DNA of 64,000 nt from Rallus limicola (Eukaryota > Chordata > Aves > Gruiformes > Rallidae). This document shows positions 25,744 through 37,216 of the stretch, one piece after another. The DNA lies in contig JAKCOZ010000039.1 in NCBI GenBank assembly GCA_022605955.1, forward strand, positions 124,001-188,000. Direction: 5' to 3'. The position numbers were made by a program, and so were the translations under genes. How positions within the stretch are numbered: the first letter of the stretch is position 1; the number at the start of each line of letters is the position of its first letter. The notes below the pieces were generated by a model, which worked only from the letters and a program-made list of their open reading frames with translations, was not told the origin of the DNA and searched no databases.

Positions 25744-26041
25744 GAATCACAGAATCACAGAATGTTAGGGGTTGGAAGGGACCCTGAAACATCATCTAGT
25801 CCAACCCCCATGCCAGAGAATTATCACCTAGATTAGGTCACAAAGGAAAGCACCCAGGCTGAATGTCTCCAGAGAAGGAGACTCCACAACCACTCTGGGC
25901 AGTCTGTTCCAGGGCTCTGTCACCCTCACAGTAGAAAATGTTTCTCTTTATATTCACATGGAACCTCCTGTGCTCCAGCTTGCACCCATTGCTGCTTGTC
26001 CTGTTGCTGGCCATCACTGAGAAAAGTCTGACTCCATCCTC
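25744..26041 (-). mobile_element. CR1 LINE, minus strand, 3' portion (interrupted)
   Basis: Read on the minus strand this is a CR1 3' end. The octamer tail is complementary to GAATCACAGAATCACAG at 25744, followed by the 3' UTR (complement of GGGGTTGGAAGGGACCCTG) and the C-terminal ORF2 block encoding the [12 protein letters not shown] segment. The sequence stops at 26041 because of the insertion 26042-26458 and continues at 26459, so the two parts are one element. Confidence 0.9.
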
Positions 26042-26458
26042 ATCCTGGTTCTGGCCAGGCCAGAGTTAACTACTCAAGCAGTCAGCACAGGTCAGCTGAG
26101 TTATCACAGGTCAGCTGAGTCAGCCCAGGCTGTTTTCCACACCGCCTGAGGTGTTCACCTATAAAAGGGACTGGTCACAGAGGGGCACTCCTGAGTGCCT
26201 CTGGGGCAGTCCAAGGGCAGCTGGGGCACAGCCCTTGTGTCATGCAGAGCTGTGTAAACTGAGTCTGGCTGGTAAAGTACTCTGTGTTATCACCTGATGT
26301 GAGTGTAATTTGGTGCAGGCTGTTACTGTTTCCCTTTCAAGGTGCTTTTCTAAGTAAACTGGCCTTATCCAAACATAAGGAGGCTCTGTCTGTCTCTCCT
26401 TTGTGAGTGAGCAAGTGGCATATAGTGCTCAGCCACTTTCTGAGGCTGAACCACCTCA
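26042..26458 (+). mobile_element. LTR-like insertion (about 417 bp) inside a CR1
   Basis: The hexamer ATCCTC sits on both sides (26036-26041 and 26459-26464). Removing the insert and one copy restores continuous CR1 sequence, so this is a real later insertion. The insert is GC-richer than its surroundings, carries TATAAAA at 26160-26166, and has near-terminal inverted TGGTTC (26046) and GAACCA (26448-26453). It also has a 19-bp period tandem copy of CACAGGTCAGCTGAGT (26086 and 26105). These features fit a solo LTR of an endogenous retrovirus on the plus strand. The exact ends are ambiguous, because a 4-bp duplication (ATCC) with TG...CA ends also fits. No coding sequence is present. Confidence 0.72.
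26160..26166 (+). promoter_or_regulatory. TATA box of the LTR-like insertion
   Basis: TATAAAA followed by GGGACTGG lies about 115 bp into the insert, a usual U3/R position for a short LTR. Confidence 0.6.
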
Positions 26459-26605
26459 ATCCTCCTGACACCCTTTACATATTTATGGACATTGATGAAG
26501 TCAGCCCTCAGACTCCTCTTCTCCAGGCTAAAGAGACCCTTAATTGTGTTAGTGGCCCTGCACTGTATTCTTTCAGGTAGTTCCCTGTCCTTTCTTTCCA
26601 GTATG
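26459..26605 (-). mobile_element. CR1 LINE, minus strand, continuation after the insertion
   Basis: The minus strand encodes LEKRSLRADFINVHKYVKGV and, further upstream, DRELPERIQCRATNTIKG. The EHLSYEERLxELG block between them is missing, a small in-frame-sized deletion. The CR1 match fades at about 26605, so the element is 5'-truncated. Same insertion as 25744-26041. Confidence 0.85.
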
Positions 26606-28295
26606 GCCATACGTAAATGTTTCCAGCAATTAAAAACCTGTAAGGGGGAAAATAAATCCATATAGTCTAAAAGGCATAGACTTTATGTAAAAGTTGTGGC
26701 CATGACAAATATTGACAGATACAGTTTTCTCTCACCTGTGCCAATTGTAAATTAACTAGAAAAGTTCAGTAGCCAAGTAAGCTATACAGATGCTCAGCTA
26801 ATTCCAAAGAAAAACTTTTTGTAGCACTAAATCCTGCACCGGTTATACATATAAGCTAAAAACAGGCAGCAGGCTTGATATACATTTAATAAATACATGC
26901 TTCTGCATGTTTTCTCTATTATATTTTCAGTCCAGAAGATAGAAGCCTGGAGCATGAAGCAATTTAATGTGTGTGAGCATTGAGGTTTGCGATAAAGAAG
27001 GACTAAAACAAATGGTGTTTCATTGTACCTTCTCATAGGAAATTTAATGTAAAAATCTATAAATAATATAAGAATTAAAGGACATACACCATACTTGATC
27101 TTAAAATTAAAAGATATTGCCACCACAATAGAAGGTTGTCAAAAGATAATGATCTCCTGCTACCAAACACTGTAAAAAAAATTGAGGGGAAGCTGAGACA
27201 TTTATTTTCCAAGTTATTGATCTTGTAACAAAATTCTATTACAATGACTTTATTTCTAATACATGAAATGATAGATGTGTATTTCATAACCATGTGATGG
27301 ATGTTGATGCAATAAATTGACAGCAACATGCACTTCTATCATTGCCATAACTTGTATGGATTGGCTACACCTCAAGCACCAGGTATATTGTGCCTTTTAG
27401 ACTTTAAAAGACTGATTTACTGAAACCATATGATAAACTTCAGAATAATGAGAATTGTATTAAATATATGAGTTGTAAATGGTACTGAAAACAGCATCAA
27501 ATCTTATCACAGGCACTAATTAATTTATGATCATGTAATTCTGCAAAGACAAACTTTAACACAAATTTAATGAACCTCAATTATTAATATCACTTAACTT
27601 AAGGTTATTATTAAGATAAAGCTGTCCATACAGAGATAAGGACCAGCAGTGGCACAATCATTACAGTTACTATTAGGTAACTTATTCAACTAATATCCTT
27701 TCAGTGAACATTTCAGATGTGCCACCATCTTGTTTAAACTGAATATCCCAGCATGCAGCTTCTGCCAAGCCTCATGGGAATCCCTTCCACAAACTCCACG
27801 GGATGCCTCATTCCATGCTTGGGCATTGGACTTACCCTGGAAAGGAGAAACTGGGATGCAGTTCCTTGAGCTGGTTCACATATGCATCTCTGACCTTCTG
27901 GAAGATTATTGAAAGACAAACATCTTAAAGTGAGGAAAGGCAACCTCTTTTCATCAGGCTGATGTTGCATAAAAGAACTGAAAAATGCTGCCACTGGGTT
28001 TTGAACCTGCCGCTAGCTGCAACACAGCCCCAGGAAACCTTGTTACCCTGTGGAAGCAGAGCTGGGCAGGTGCTATAGGAGTCACTTCATGTCTGCCCTG
28101 AGGAAGGCCCAATGCATCTCTACTCTTTACTGATTTCTGATTGGTAATGATTCCTCAATAGCTCATAAGTGGTGGTTTTTACCTGATGGCTTTTAAGTGA
28201 CTATCTCCTCCTGCACATCTCTGTGGCTACAAATAGTGACAGCATTCTGCTGAACAATCTCCTGAATCAACACAGAGAATGCTGCTTTTTTTCTT

Positions 28296-28310
28296 CCCCC
28301 CCCCCCCCCC
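28296..28310 (+). repeat. Poly-C tract (C15)
   Basis: Fifteen consecutive C residues preceded by a T-rich stretch, similar in arrangement to the tract at 1352. Confidence 0.9.
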
Positions 28311-29720
28311 GCTTGTTTCTCTGAGAAGCCTTTTAGTGTTTAGTTCCTAGTCCTTAAGGTGGATATAGATCGGTTTTAGCTAGTCTCTATGGAAGCCTAA
28401 TTACTTTTATGAAAGGTTTAGTTAATGGACAGCATTAAGAATGATAGGAAGAAGCAACCTTTTGCCTGATGTACATAATGTAGGATGTGAATGTGGAGAT
28501 TTTCTATACGGGGCATCCGATTGTTTATTTCCTGTGTCTTACTGCTTGCAATTTGAATATGTTGGATGTTATAAAGGCACTTAAAGCCAGTGGGATCACC
28601 TCATCAAAAGAAATCTAAAGAAATAAAGGCAAATTCAAAGGGATCATCTTGCAATCTTTCAGAATACAAAACTCCCACTGCGACTTCAGCAGGAGTTGTC
28701 TCTATTGAATAGCTGGATGATCAGAATCATAGATTTTGTTCTGACCTATAATCAGTTTTTCTTCATCTGTAACAGTAAATGTTAAAAACATCAGCATTTT
28801 CTAACTTATGCTATTTCCTACACCTTTTATTTGCAGTACATCATATGAAGTTAGAACTCCCTCAATAAATGCAACTATTATGAGCAGAAAGTAGTTTCCA
28901 CTTCTTCAAATAATACACATAAATATATTATTACTTCTATAACCAAGAAAAATGTTTTTAATAGATTACTTTTAATTGAGTCTTGAATATTTGTTGCCAT
29001 AATCATCTGTAAGTGTTTGTAGATGCAGACTAGAAGATTGCATGCCAGAAAAATCCAATCGCCAGTTTAGTACCTTAATTTTCATGTACACATAAGCCTT
29101 TTTAAACACAGAGAACACACAGGTAAAATTTGCTTATATGCAGAGAGCAAAGGATAGATCAAGTAAACTTTTATGCAGAGGGTTGTTAAGGAAATGCACA
29201 GGAGGGAAGTTACTGTGAGTGATGTTGTATGATAGCTCAAAATTAACTTAAATAAAACCAAAACAAAACAGTTTGGGGGTTCACAGGGGAAATAGAACTT
29301 TGGATCAGAAGCTGAATGAGATTGTACAAAATGGCATGGCTGGGAACACTCAGCTTTCTATGGGTCTGAGGAGCTGAACCCACAATGTGAGTGAAATGGC
29401 CACCATTGCATTCAGTCAATGCAGTGATAAGTGTTGTGAGAAGAGGCAACATCTTTTTCACTCAATTCAGGATTAAAAAACCCAGAGAGACCAGGTAGCT
29501 GTGCACAGGGAGGACTGTGATCTTTAAAAGTCAAAAAATGTGTAAGTAAAAGTTCACAGTCAGCTCAGCATTTTATCTGCTGCAGCCATTCCTACTTCTA
29601 TCCTGGAAGATACACTGAGCAAAGCAATGTCAAGGATACTAAGATTTTATAGGAAATGTTACACTTGAATGCTCCTGTATTCATACAGAGTTTTCTGTAT
29701 TAGATACTTCTCAGCCTATA

Positions 29721-29768
29721 TGCCATTGCCTTTTGCTCTTGCCATTGTCTTTTGCTCTTGCCATTGTT
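29721..29768. repeat. 19-bp tandem repeat, about 2.5 copies
   Basis: The unit TGCCATTGCCTTTTGCTCT is repeated with one C/T change and a partial third copy. Confidence 0.9.
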
Positions 29769-32700
29769 CACCAGGAGTAACAGAAGTCTCAGAATTTGTT
29801 ACATAAAGCCTATGTATGGACACACACACACAAAATCCTGTAAGATGGCTTTGCATAATAGGGTTCTAATTCAATTTCCATATGCAGCTGTGAAATGCAT
29901 TTAACTAACTATATATTGACTGCTTACCATCTTGGAGCCATAACTTCAAAAGGAACATGTGAGATTTTAAAACACGGAGTCCTGTATTGCCAACTCCCAC
30001 TACAATATAACAGTTAATACACCATTCAGTTTGCCATCTTAAACTATATATTTGACAATTTAGATTTAGAAAAAGGAAGAAATAACAGAGGCAACAGTAA
30101 ATCAATGTATGTCTCTCATTTTTTTTTCCCTGTGGATTTGTTTTGTGTTAAATACTCTTCATACCTAAAGAACAAATATTTACAAATGCAGATGTACATT
30201 AGGGTACAATAATAATTTATTTCATTCACAAAAACTGCTTTACCATTTTGAAATATTCAGAGGATGATATATTTAGAACAGATGTAGATGAACGTCAACT
30301 ATGACTATGTTTGAGTATGCTCAGTCTTTGAGTTATATTGGAAATGGAAGACACTCACCCAGTAAAAGGACTTTGTTATACCATAAATCTGATAGTAACA
30401 CAATAAAAATAAAAGTATATTTGAATTAGTAATTTAAAGGAGGAGGATGAGTTATGGATATTACATCAGTATTTTTTTAATAAAAATTTGCTCTGGTTTT
30501 AAAGTAAATTACCAGGTTTCACTTGACTAACTTGCTGCAACTGAAGGACTGTTTATGACAAACTAGTCCAAACCATGAAGCATTGTCTTATTATTAGGCA
30601 TACTAAAATCGTTCTGTTAAAGATGATTGATTCTCAGTACAGGTAGGACTACTGGTTTTAACCAATATCTGCTAATGGTATGTGTCTGATCTTCTAGTTA
30701 AATAGCTAAAAACTGTTGGAAAAGAATGTCTGAATGGCAGTTAAATTTAGTATTTCCATTCTTTTCTGTACAAGAAAAAACATTTTTTCCTATCACCCAC
30801 GTTGGTTATTTAGGGTTAATGATAATGTTCTTATTTATTTGGAGTATAGGCCAACCTACAGACAATTTTGTATCAGTTTTTTTTTTTGTCCAGTTTTAAG
30901 ATTATACTTCTCATTAAAGCCATATATTGGTTTTGAGCATATGGACTTCTGATGAGGGAAGAAAAAAAAGAATACTGGAAAATCAAGACACTGGTATGAT
31001 TTCTGTTGATGTACTTTTTTATGAATTGTTAAATACAATTTTCAGGATGAGTCAGCTTTTTTTTTTTTTAATTTTTTAATAATTTTTAGGTGACAGTCTG
31101 AACCTTCAAGCTAAAGAATAATTCCTGTGTGTTTGCTTTCTAGATAAATTACTATTTCATCATTATATGATTTGAAGCAGTTCTGTCATGAAGGAATAGT
31201 CATTCAAAATCAAAATGCCCTTTATGGTAGTGAGACAATTCTCCTGCAGGTTGAGAATCCCAAAACTTAAACGTACTTTTCAGCTGAATCAAGGGTAAAA
31301 ATTGCTTATATTGTCTCATACTTCTGGAATAGCCCAGACAATATATTGTCATGTACCCTGGACACAACCTGAGCTGTTGGACAAAAGGAGCAGACCAACA
31401 TAATAATTTTTTCCTCCATCTCTGTGAATTCAATTTTCAGGCAGGATCAGGAAAATCCAGCTTAAGAAAATTGAATTTACCGAATTCAACTGGAATTAGA
31501 AAGCAGTTTAAAGACTACACACAACAGCAATTTCTATACATATTTGGAGTCTGACATAGGTAGACCTTGTCTGCCCTTTACAATTTTTCTTCCTTCTGCT
31601 GAAATGTCAAAGACAGCTTTTTGAAAGGCCTATGACTTAAGCATGCTCATGAAAGTAAACTCTCAAATTAAAGTGTATTTCCTTTGCAGCTTCAGCTAAA
31701 AATAATAATTTTATCTGGTTTTTTATGCTATAGAGTGCTGCATATTATTAACTAGTTGTTAGGTTTTGTTTTTCTTCTTTCTCACATACATGTATAGCTA
31801 CATTTTGTCATAGAGCTTGTGTAAGTAACACAGTAGTAATGAAACAAGAATGTGACCCCTTCAGTAAGAAAATGAAAAAAACACATTATATTTTAATTTC
31901 CCATTAAGAAAGGAAAAAATGCACTACAAAATATAAAATAGTGCCTTTATTTAATGTACTCTACCCATTATAGTATAGTACATATACATATATTAGCCAA
32001 AAATATCAGTATTGAAAAAGATATAATTAATGTTCTTGTTAAACAAAGCATCAAACAATAGCTCTTTTACCTCACACATGTTAGATTAGTTTCAAAGGGA
32101 ATTGCCAAGATGCTTATAATTTCAAGGTGAATTCACAATTTACTACGTATTTGTAGATATATTCACTACGAGTATGGGTTTGTTTTCTTCTCTGTAATGG
32201 GAATCTTTCTTCTCTTAGGCTGCATTTTGTTTTAATTAAAAAGAAAAAAAAAAAAGTTGCTCAACATAGACTGCCCCAGAAAACAAAATTTCAACCTTTG
32301 GATAATTCTTTATGTCCTTTGTGGGGTTTCGTTTCCTTTGAAGTCTATTCAGTTCAAGTTTTGCTGCTGACAGTTAAAACATGGTACAGCTCTGATCAGA
32401 ACAGATTACCAGCCAACCTTTCATATTCTCTTCCCCTTATTATCCTGATACTTGTCATCGTATTTTTCCATATCCTTTTCACAGTCGCCTATTCTGTGTA
32501 CAGCTACGCACATTGTTACATCACTGTGCCATATTCAGCAGCCCTGCTGTGATAGTTTGGCCCTCAAAAGGAAAATAATGGTACTAACATTTATGTCCAT
32601 TTGGTTAAGCCATTTACCATTATGTTTTGTGGTTTACAGAAGAGATGAAAGCCAAGGGGAAATAGTATTAAGATGGAATAGACAAAATGTCCTTGTGCTG

Positions 32701-33509
32701 TGACAGGCCTTCAAAGGAAGGCTACAAACCAGAAGGATTATTTTGTTGATTACAACGTACTCCAAATGTCATTGTGTAACACCCCTAGTCACTAAGTACA
32801 GTACCTTACTTCCATCAAAGTGATAAAAATATCTTGTATTATAAGATTAGATAAAAGCACAGCAAGCAAAAAAAATACAGTATTTTATTAGGTTTATTAA
32901 GTTTACCTGTCTTAGAAGCTTTACAAAAAATATCTTTTCATAAAGGCTTATTAGTCTTCAGTTCCCATTTTCGTTTTCATTATGAGGAACAATGTCTCTT
33001 CAGAGAAAAGCATGAAAGGATTGTTCCTGGCACTGCATTGATACATCCAATCTCACAATACTTGGTCCAATACAGTGCATACCAGGAAGAAGTAAGAGGA
33101 GAGAAAACAAGAACTTCTTGTGGCTAAATATGTGTAAGTAAGGGGCACCAGTGTGACTTATGCTTACAAACACCAGAAAACACAATATTCTCTTGCTATG
33201 ATGCAGGTGTAAATACATGTTTCAATAAATTAAAATTGCCTTTAAAGGAGCTTTATTACAGAATAACTGAGAGGGGAAGTACTATCTACTTACTGTCTCC
33301 TGAAAGTGAGTAAATAGCTTCCCACAAAACTTACGGTCTATTTTCGTTAATGCTGGAAGTCTGTATACAGTAAAAGATGGGATTAAAACCATAGAGGTAC
33401 AGTAGGTAGAAATATTTGTGTCAGCTTTCCAAATCTAAACCTATTAGGGCTGCATCTTGGACAAATTTGACTTTCAGCTCAAATTTGACATTCAGTCCAG
33501 TATAATAAT

Positions 33510-33541
33510 GGGGGGTGTGTGTGTGGGGGTGTGTGTGTGTA
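33510..33541 (+). repeat. G6-(TG)n-G5-(TG)n tract
   Basis: Two G runs (33510-33515 and 33525-33529) alternate with TG dinucleotides. It belongs to the G/T-rich cluster of this region. Confidence 0.85.
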
Positions 33542-34199
33542 TAAATAATAATTTAAAAAATAACTCTATCTGGACTCATAATAATTAAATAGGGTTTTGG
33601 GGTTTTTTTGAGGGGTGTGGGTATTTTTTAGAAAATGGCTTTTTTCAAAAGTTTATAAAAGCTGAAGAGAACTATGCTCCTGACTTTATAAAATCTGTAT
33701 TTCTTATTCTTTTAATTTATAAGCTTTCTCTTCCAGTACTGATAAATTTTGACTTTCAGACAGTATCCCAGAAAACAAACAAGCGAAACCAAGAAAAAAA
33801 ACCCACAAAGCAAGCAAGCAACCAAACTACCAGCAAACCTGTTTTAGTGCTTTCAATTATCTGCTTTGTTTTCCCTGTTCAGCCTGTGTTTTTCCTTCTC
33901 AGTTGCTCAGTAACAAAATATCCATTCACACTAGGAGCTAAGGGGTTCATGACAGACCTTCCAGTCAGATTTGCCTGCTACATTTCACTCTCATTAAACC
34001 ATAAATGTATACACATATAAGTATATAGATATATAGTTATATGCAGGAGAATATGCATAGTAGAATCAGAAAATATAATTTCTTTATAAAGCTCATTAGC
34101 ATAACTCTGCATTTGCAGAATAAACCACTTCCTTACATCACCACTATTTTATTCCTTTAAGTCTGGGTTGTTGGTTTTGGTGTTTGTAGTTTTGTGGTT

Positions 34200-34251
34200 G
34201 GGGATTTTTGGGGGCTTGGTTGGTTGGTTTGTTTTTTTTGGGGGGGTGGGG
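34200..34251 (+). repeat. G/T-rich tract with four G runs
   Basis: Runs GGGG (34200-34203), GGGGG (34210-34214), G7 (34240-34246) and GGGG (34248-34251) are separated by T-rich loops of 6, 25 and 1 bases. This pattern permits a G-quadruplex on the plus strand, although the middle loop is long. Confidence 0.7.
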
Positions 34252-35590
34252 AAGTGTTCTTATTTGTTGGGTATTTTTGTTGTTTTTTTTTTTTTTATGA
34301 AATACATACAATAGATTTGATAAACTAATCTTTAAAAATCTAAATCATTGGTCAGATGCTTTTACTTCTCAGAAATCCCTTTTCTAAGATTCCTATTTCA
34401 CTTTGATGAGGCATTGAGAATAATCATATATGTTCTATATGACTTTTTTCTCTTTCATATATTTCTTCATTGCTAAAAAAAGATAAGTTGGGGGTGGGGG
34501 GAATCTACTTAAACTTTGAGAGGCCTGAGAGACAGTGAAGTTATTACAATTCTATTATTCAGAGTATACTGTGATTCTCTGTGTTGTAATTTGGTTCATT
34601 TGTACCTTGACTTGACCAGAGAACAATTTTGTTGAAAAAGGAAATGGAAACATGACCAGATTCCAAGACTCCCTTGTCCCAAGGAAAGATCTTTGATTGA
34701 TAATTTCCATTACCAGTCTACATTTTAGGAGGTAGCTCTTCTGACTAAACAATGCTGTGTACAGATCAGTTCCTTTATCTGTATGCAGGACCTCGGATTT
34801 ATCCCTTTAAAGGAGTGAACAGTTAAAGGCTTATTAATAGAAACTTCTTGAAAATGCATCCCAAGGGACTTCTTCCTGGCACTGTGTTTCAAGCAAGGAT
34901 TTCAGATGCATAAACATTATTTTGTCATACTTAATGTATTGCTAAGTAGTACAGCTAGTATGGTAATACCAGTCTTAAAATCTTTATGCTATAGAAATGA
35001 TGGGAAAAGGTACCATAAGAAAAAAAGTTCAGTGCTCCTCTCCTCACCACTCACCCCACCTTCTTTCCATCATGTTGTAGATTTTTGTGTGTTTGTTTAG
35101 TTTTTTTACACAAGGTGCCTGGAGAAAAAAACCAGCAATAACAACACAAAGACACAAACACTGCCCCCTCCGCCAAAACCACAAGAATAAAGCACTTTTT
35201 AAAGGAGTTAGACAATAAAGCCAGTAACCATCCATTTAGCTTTTTCTTGAAATAATTGTGTTGGAACTGGGTGTTAACAGCAATTCAGGAAGTGCTACAT
35301 CTACCACCTTTGAACAAGGCCTTGAAACAAAAGGAATGCTATTTTCAACTGAGTTCAATGGGCTGCAGGTCATGTCCAAAGTCAACAGAAATTGTTGGAA
35401 CTTATTCTCAACCTTGCCAGAATATTAACCACATTGCAGAAGTTCTAACTTTCTGATTAGAAAATTATGAGGATAGATAAATAATACCTTGGTGTCATTT
35501 GAAATGATAAACACATCAAGACAAGAAAAGCCAAAGTTTACTTGGAGTGCAAATTTCCAACAGTCATGCATTTTGTGTTTGGTTAGTTTT

Positions 35591-35654
35591 GGGTGGGGGT
35601 TTGTTGTGTTTTTGGTTTGTTTTTTGGTTGTTTTTTTTTTGGGGGGGTGGGGGG
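35591..35654 (+). repeat. G/T-rich tract with four G runs
   Basis: GGG (35591-35593), GGGGG (35595-35599), G7 (35641-35647) and G6 (35649-35654) in a sequence otherwise almost only T and G. Composition and order resemble the tract at 34200. Confidence 0.7.
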
Positions 35655-36227
35655 CTGTTCTCCCTTTGCATCTATCTTGTTGTTTTGCAAAGAGTTAGTG
35701 ACAACTAGAGAAAGAGCTTAATCTTCATAGGTTTTCTTTTAAGACAACTGGTCTCCAACATATTGTGTGTGGCATGGCATAAAGTATGCTATCCACCCAG
35801 AGAAATCCTATAATTTGTGTCAGATGTGTAGCATGTCAGAAATATGCCTTTATGCCCTGCAGTCTCCATGGAAACATTGATGTTCAAACAAAGCACTTGC
35901 TTAATCAATAAGATTATATCAAAGTAAAAACGAAATTAGGTATTGTGTGGAGTTGCAACAAGATATAAAACTAAAATGTGTGTGTTTTTCCTGTCTATGA
36001 AGGATAAATCTGTAAGTAGTAACTTCTTCAGGATTTGTCAATCTGCCAAAATTTCTTCTAATTTTCTTGCCATCCTTTTATTAGGGCTTTATTTCTTCAT
36101 AGAATCAATGAATGAGATATTATACTGCATATGTCTTATGTGCTGAATTAAAAAATGTTCACTCCTCTGTGTGCTTTCAGGAGTATGAATTTAAGAAGGC
36201 TTGTCACTCAACAGCAGTGTCATTGAA

Positions 36228-36730
36228 CATACAATATCATAGACTCATGGAATTATTTATATTGAAAAAGAGCTTTAAAATGATTGGTTCCAAGAGTAAA
36301 TGTGACTCTACCAAGTTGACCTCTAAACCACATCCTGAAGTGCAACGTAGATACATTTGTGTTTAAATAACTCCTTGGATATTGACCTGAACACTTCCAT
36401 GGGAATCGTGTTTCAATGCTTGATAACCCTTTTGATGAGGAAACTTATTGCATCTTCCTCTGATACAATTTGAGACCATTTCCTCTTGCCCTGTTGCTTG
36501 TTGCTTGGGAGGAAAGAACAACACCCATCTGGCTACTACCTCCTTTCAGGTAGTTGTAGAAAGCAATAAGGCCTCACATTAGCCTTCTTTTCTCTAGAAT
36601 AAACAACCTTATGCTCTAGATCCTTGTTGCTTTGTTGCTCTACTTTGGACACATTTCAACACCTCAGTTTCTTGTAGTGAGAGGCCCAAAATTAAACACA
36701 GTACTTGAGGTGCAGAATGGATTAATGGTG
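36228..36730 (-). mobile_element. Old CR1 LINE, minus strand
   Basis: The plus strand starts with the complement of a CR1 tail (ATCATAGACTCATGGAATT) and a 3' UTR with a GAAAAAGAGCTTTAAAATGATTGG-type start. It runs into the antisense of the ORF2 C-terminal end, with CCTCTTGCCCTGTTGCTTG, CTTTCAGGTAGTTGTAGAAAGCAATAAGG and CTCTAGAATAAACAACC. The match is worn and the frames are closed by stops on every side. The 3' end resembles the element at 51278, indicating the same older subfamily. 5'-truncated at about 36730. Confidence 0.8.
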
Positions 36731-37211
36731 AATCATAAAACCTCCTGTCAGGATACTGCCTGGGAAGATAAACATTTTGTGAATAGTTGGTTTAGAGTTT
36801 GACCTAGCAAACATAATGTCAACATCAGGACAGGGACATCTTACGGATGTATTGCTTTCCACAAGAAGTTTCCTACTATTTTTCTACTCTTAATTATTGC
36901 TAGTGAGATATCTTGCCCTATGGCTTCACCATAACTGATTAAAGATAATGTGCAAGAAGTACCAAGAGGCATCTATTTGTGACTGAACTCAGTGAAGATG
37001 CAAATATGGCATCCTGTGGCTTAGGACTAACTTGCTTTCTACGATATTGCATATTATCATTTCTGTCAACTGTCTGCTATCTAGCCACCCAATACGTACT
37101 TCAGCTTCCCTAACCTTAATACTTGGAATATATGAAAGCCAAATATTTTAAAATTAATAATTATTTACATGTTTCAGTAAATTATTATTTCTAAGAATAA
37201 ATAGGGACTAA
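36731..37211. other. AT-rich non-coding DNA
   Basis: No element recognised; this is the pre-insertion flank of the solo LTR. Confidence 0.55.
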
Positions 37212-37216
37212 TTATG
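37212..37216. repeat. Target site duplication, left copy
   Basis: TTATG directly before the LTR; matches 38378-38382. Confidence 0.88.

Larger units (their letters stand above)
26606..36227. other. Long AT-rich stretch without recognised genes
   Basis: Nearly 10 kb with no element I can name with confidence. There is a C15 run at 28296-28310, a 19-bp tandem repeat at 29721-29768, and G/T-rich tracts between 33510 and 35654. A somewhat GC-richer piece at 27720-28130 shows no recognised domain on either strand; a minus-strand frame of 86 codons lies there but is not recognisable. Confidence 0.5.

Noticed and set aside
27995..28020. tRNA-like T-arm (GGTTTTGAACC) in a GC-richer region
   Set aside because: Only the T-arm-like palindrome is present; no D-arm, anticodon arm or acceptor pairing could be built.
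32298..32552. 84-codon frame with hydrophobic stretch
   Set aside because: Composition-driven in T-rich DNA, no splice-site or homology support for an exon.
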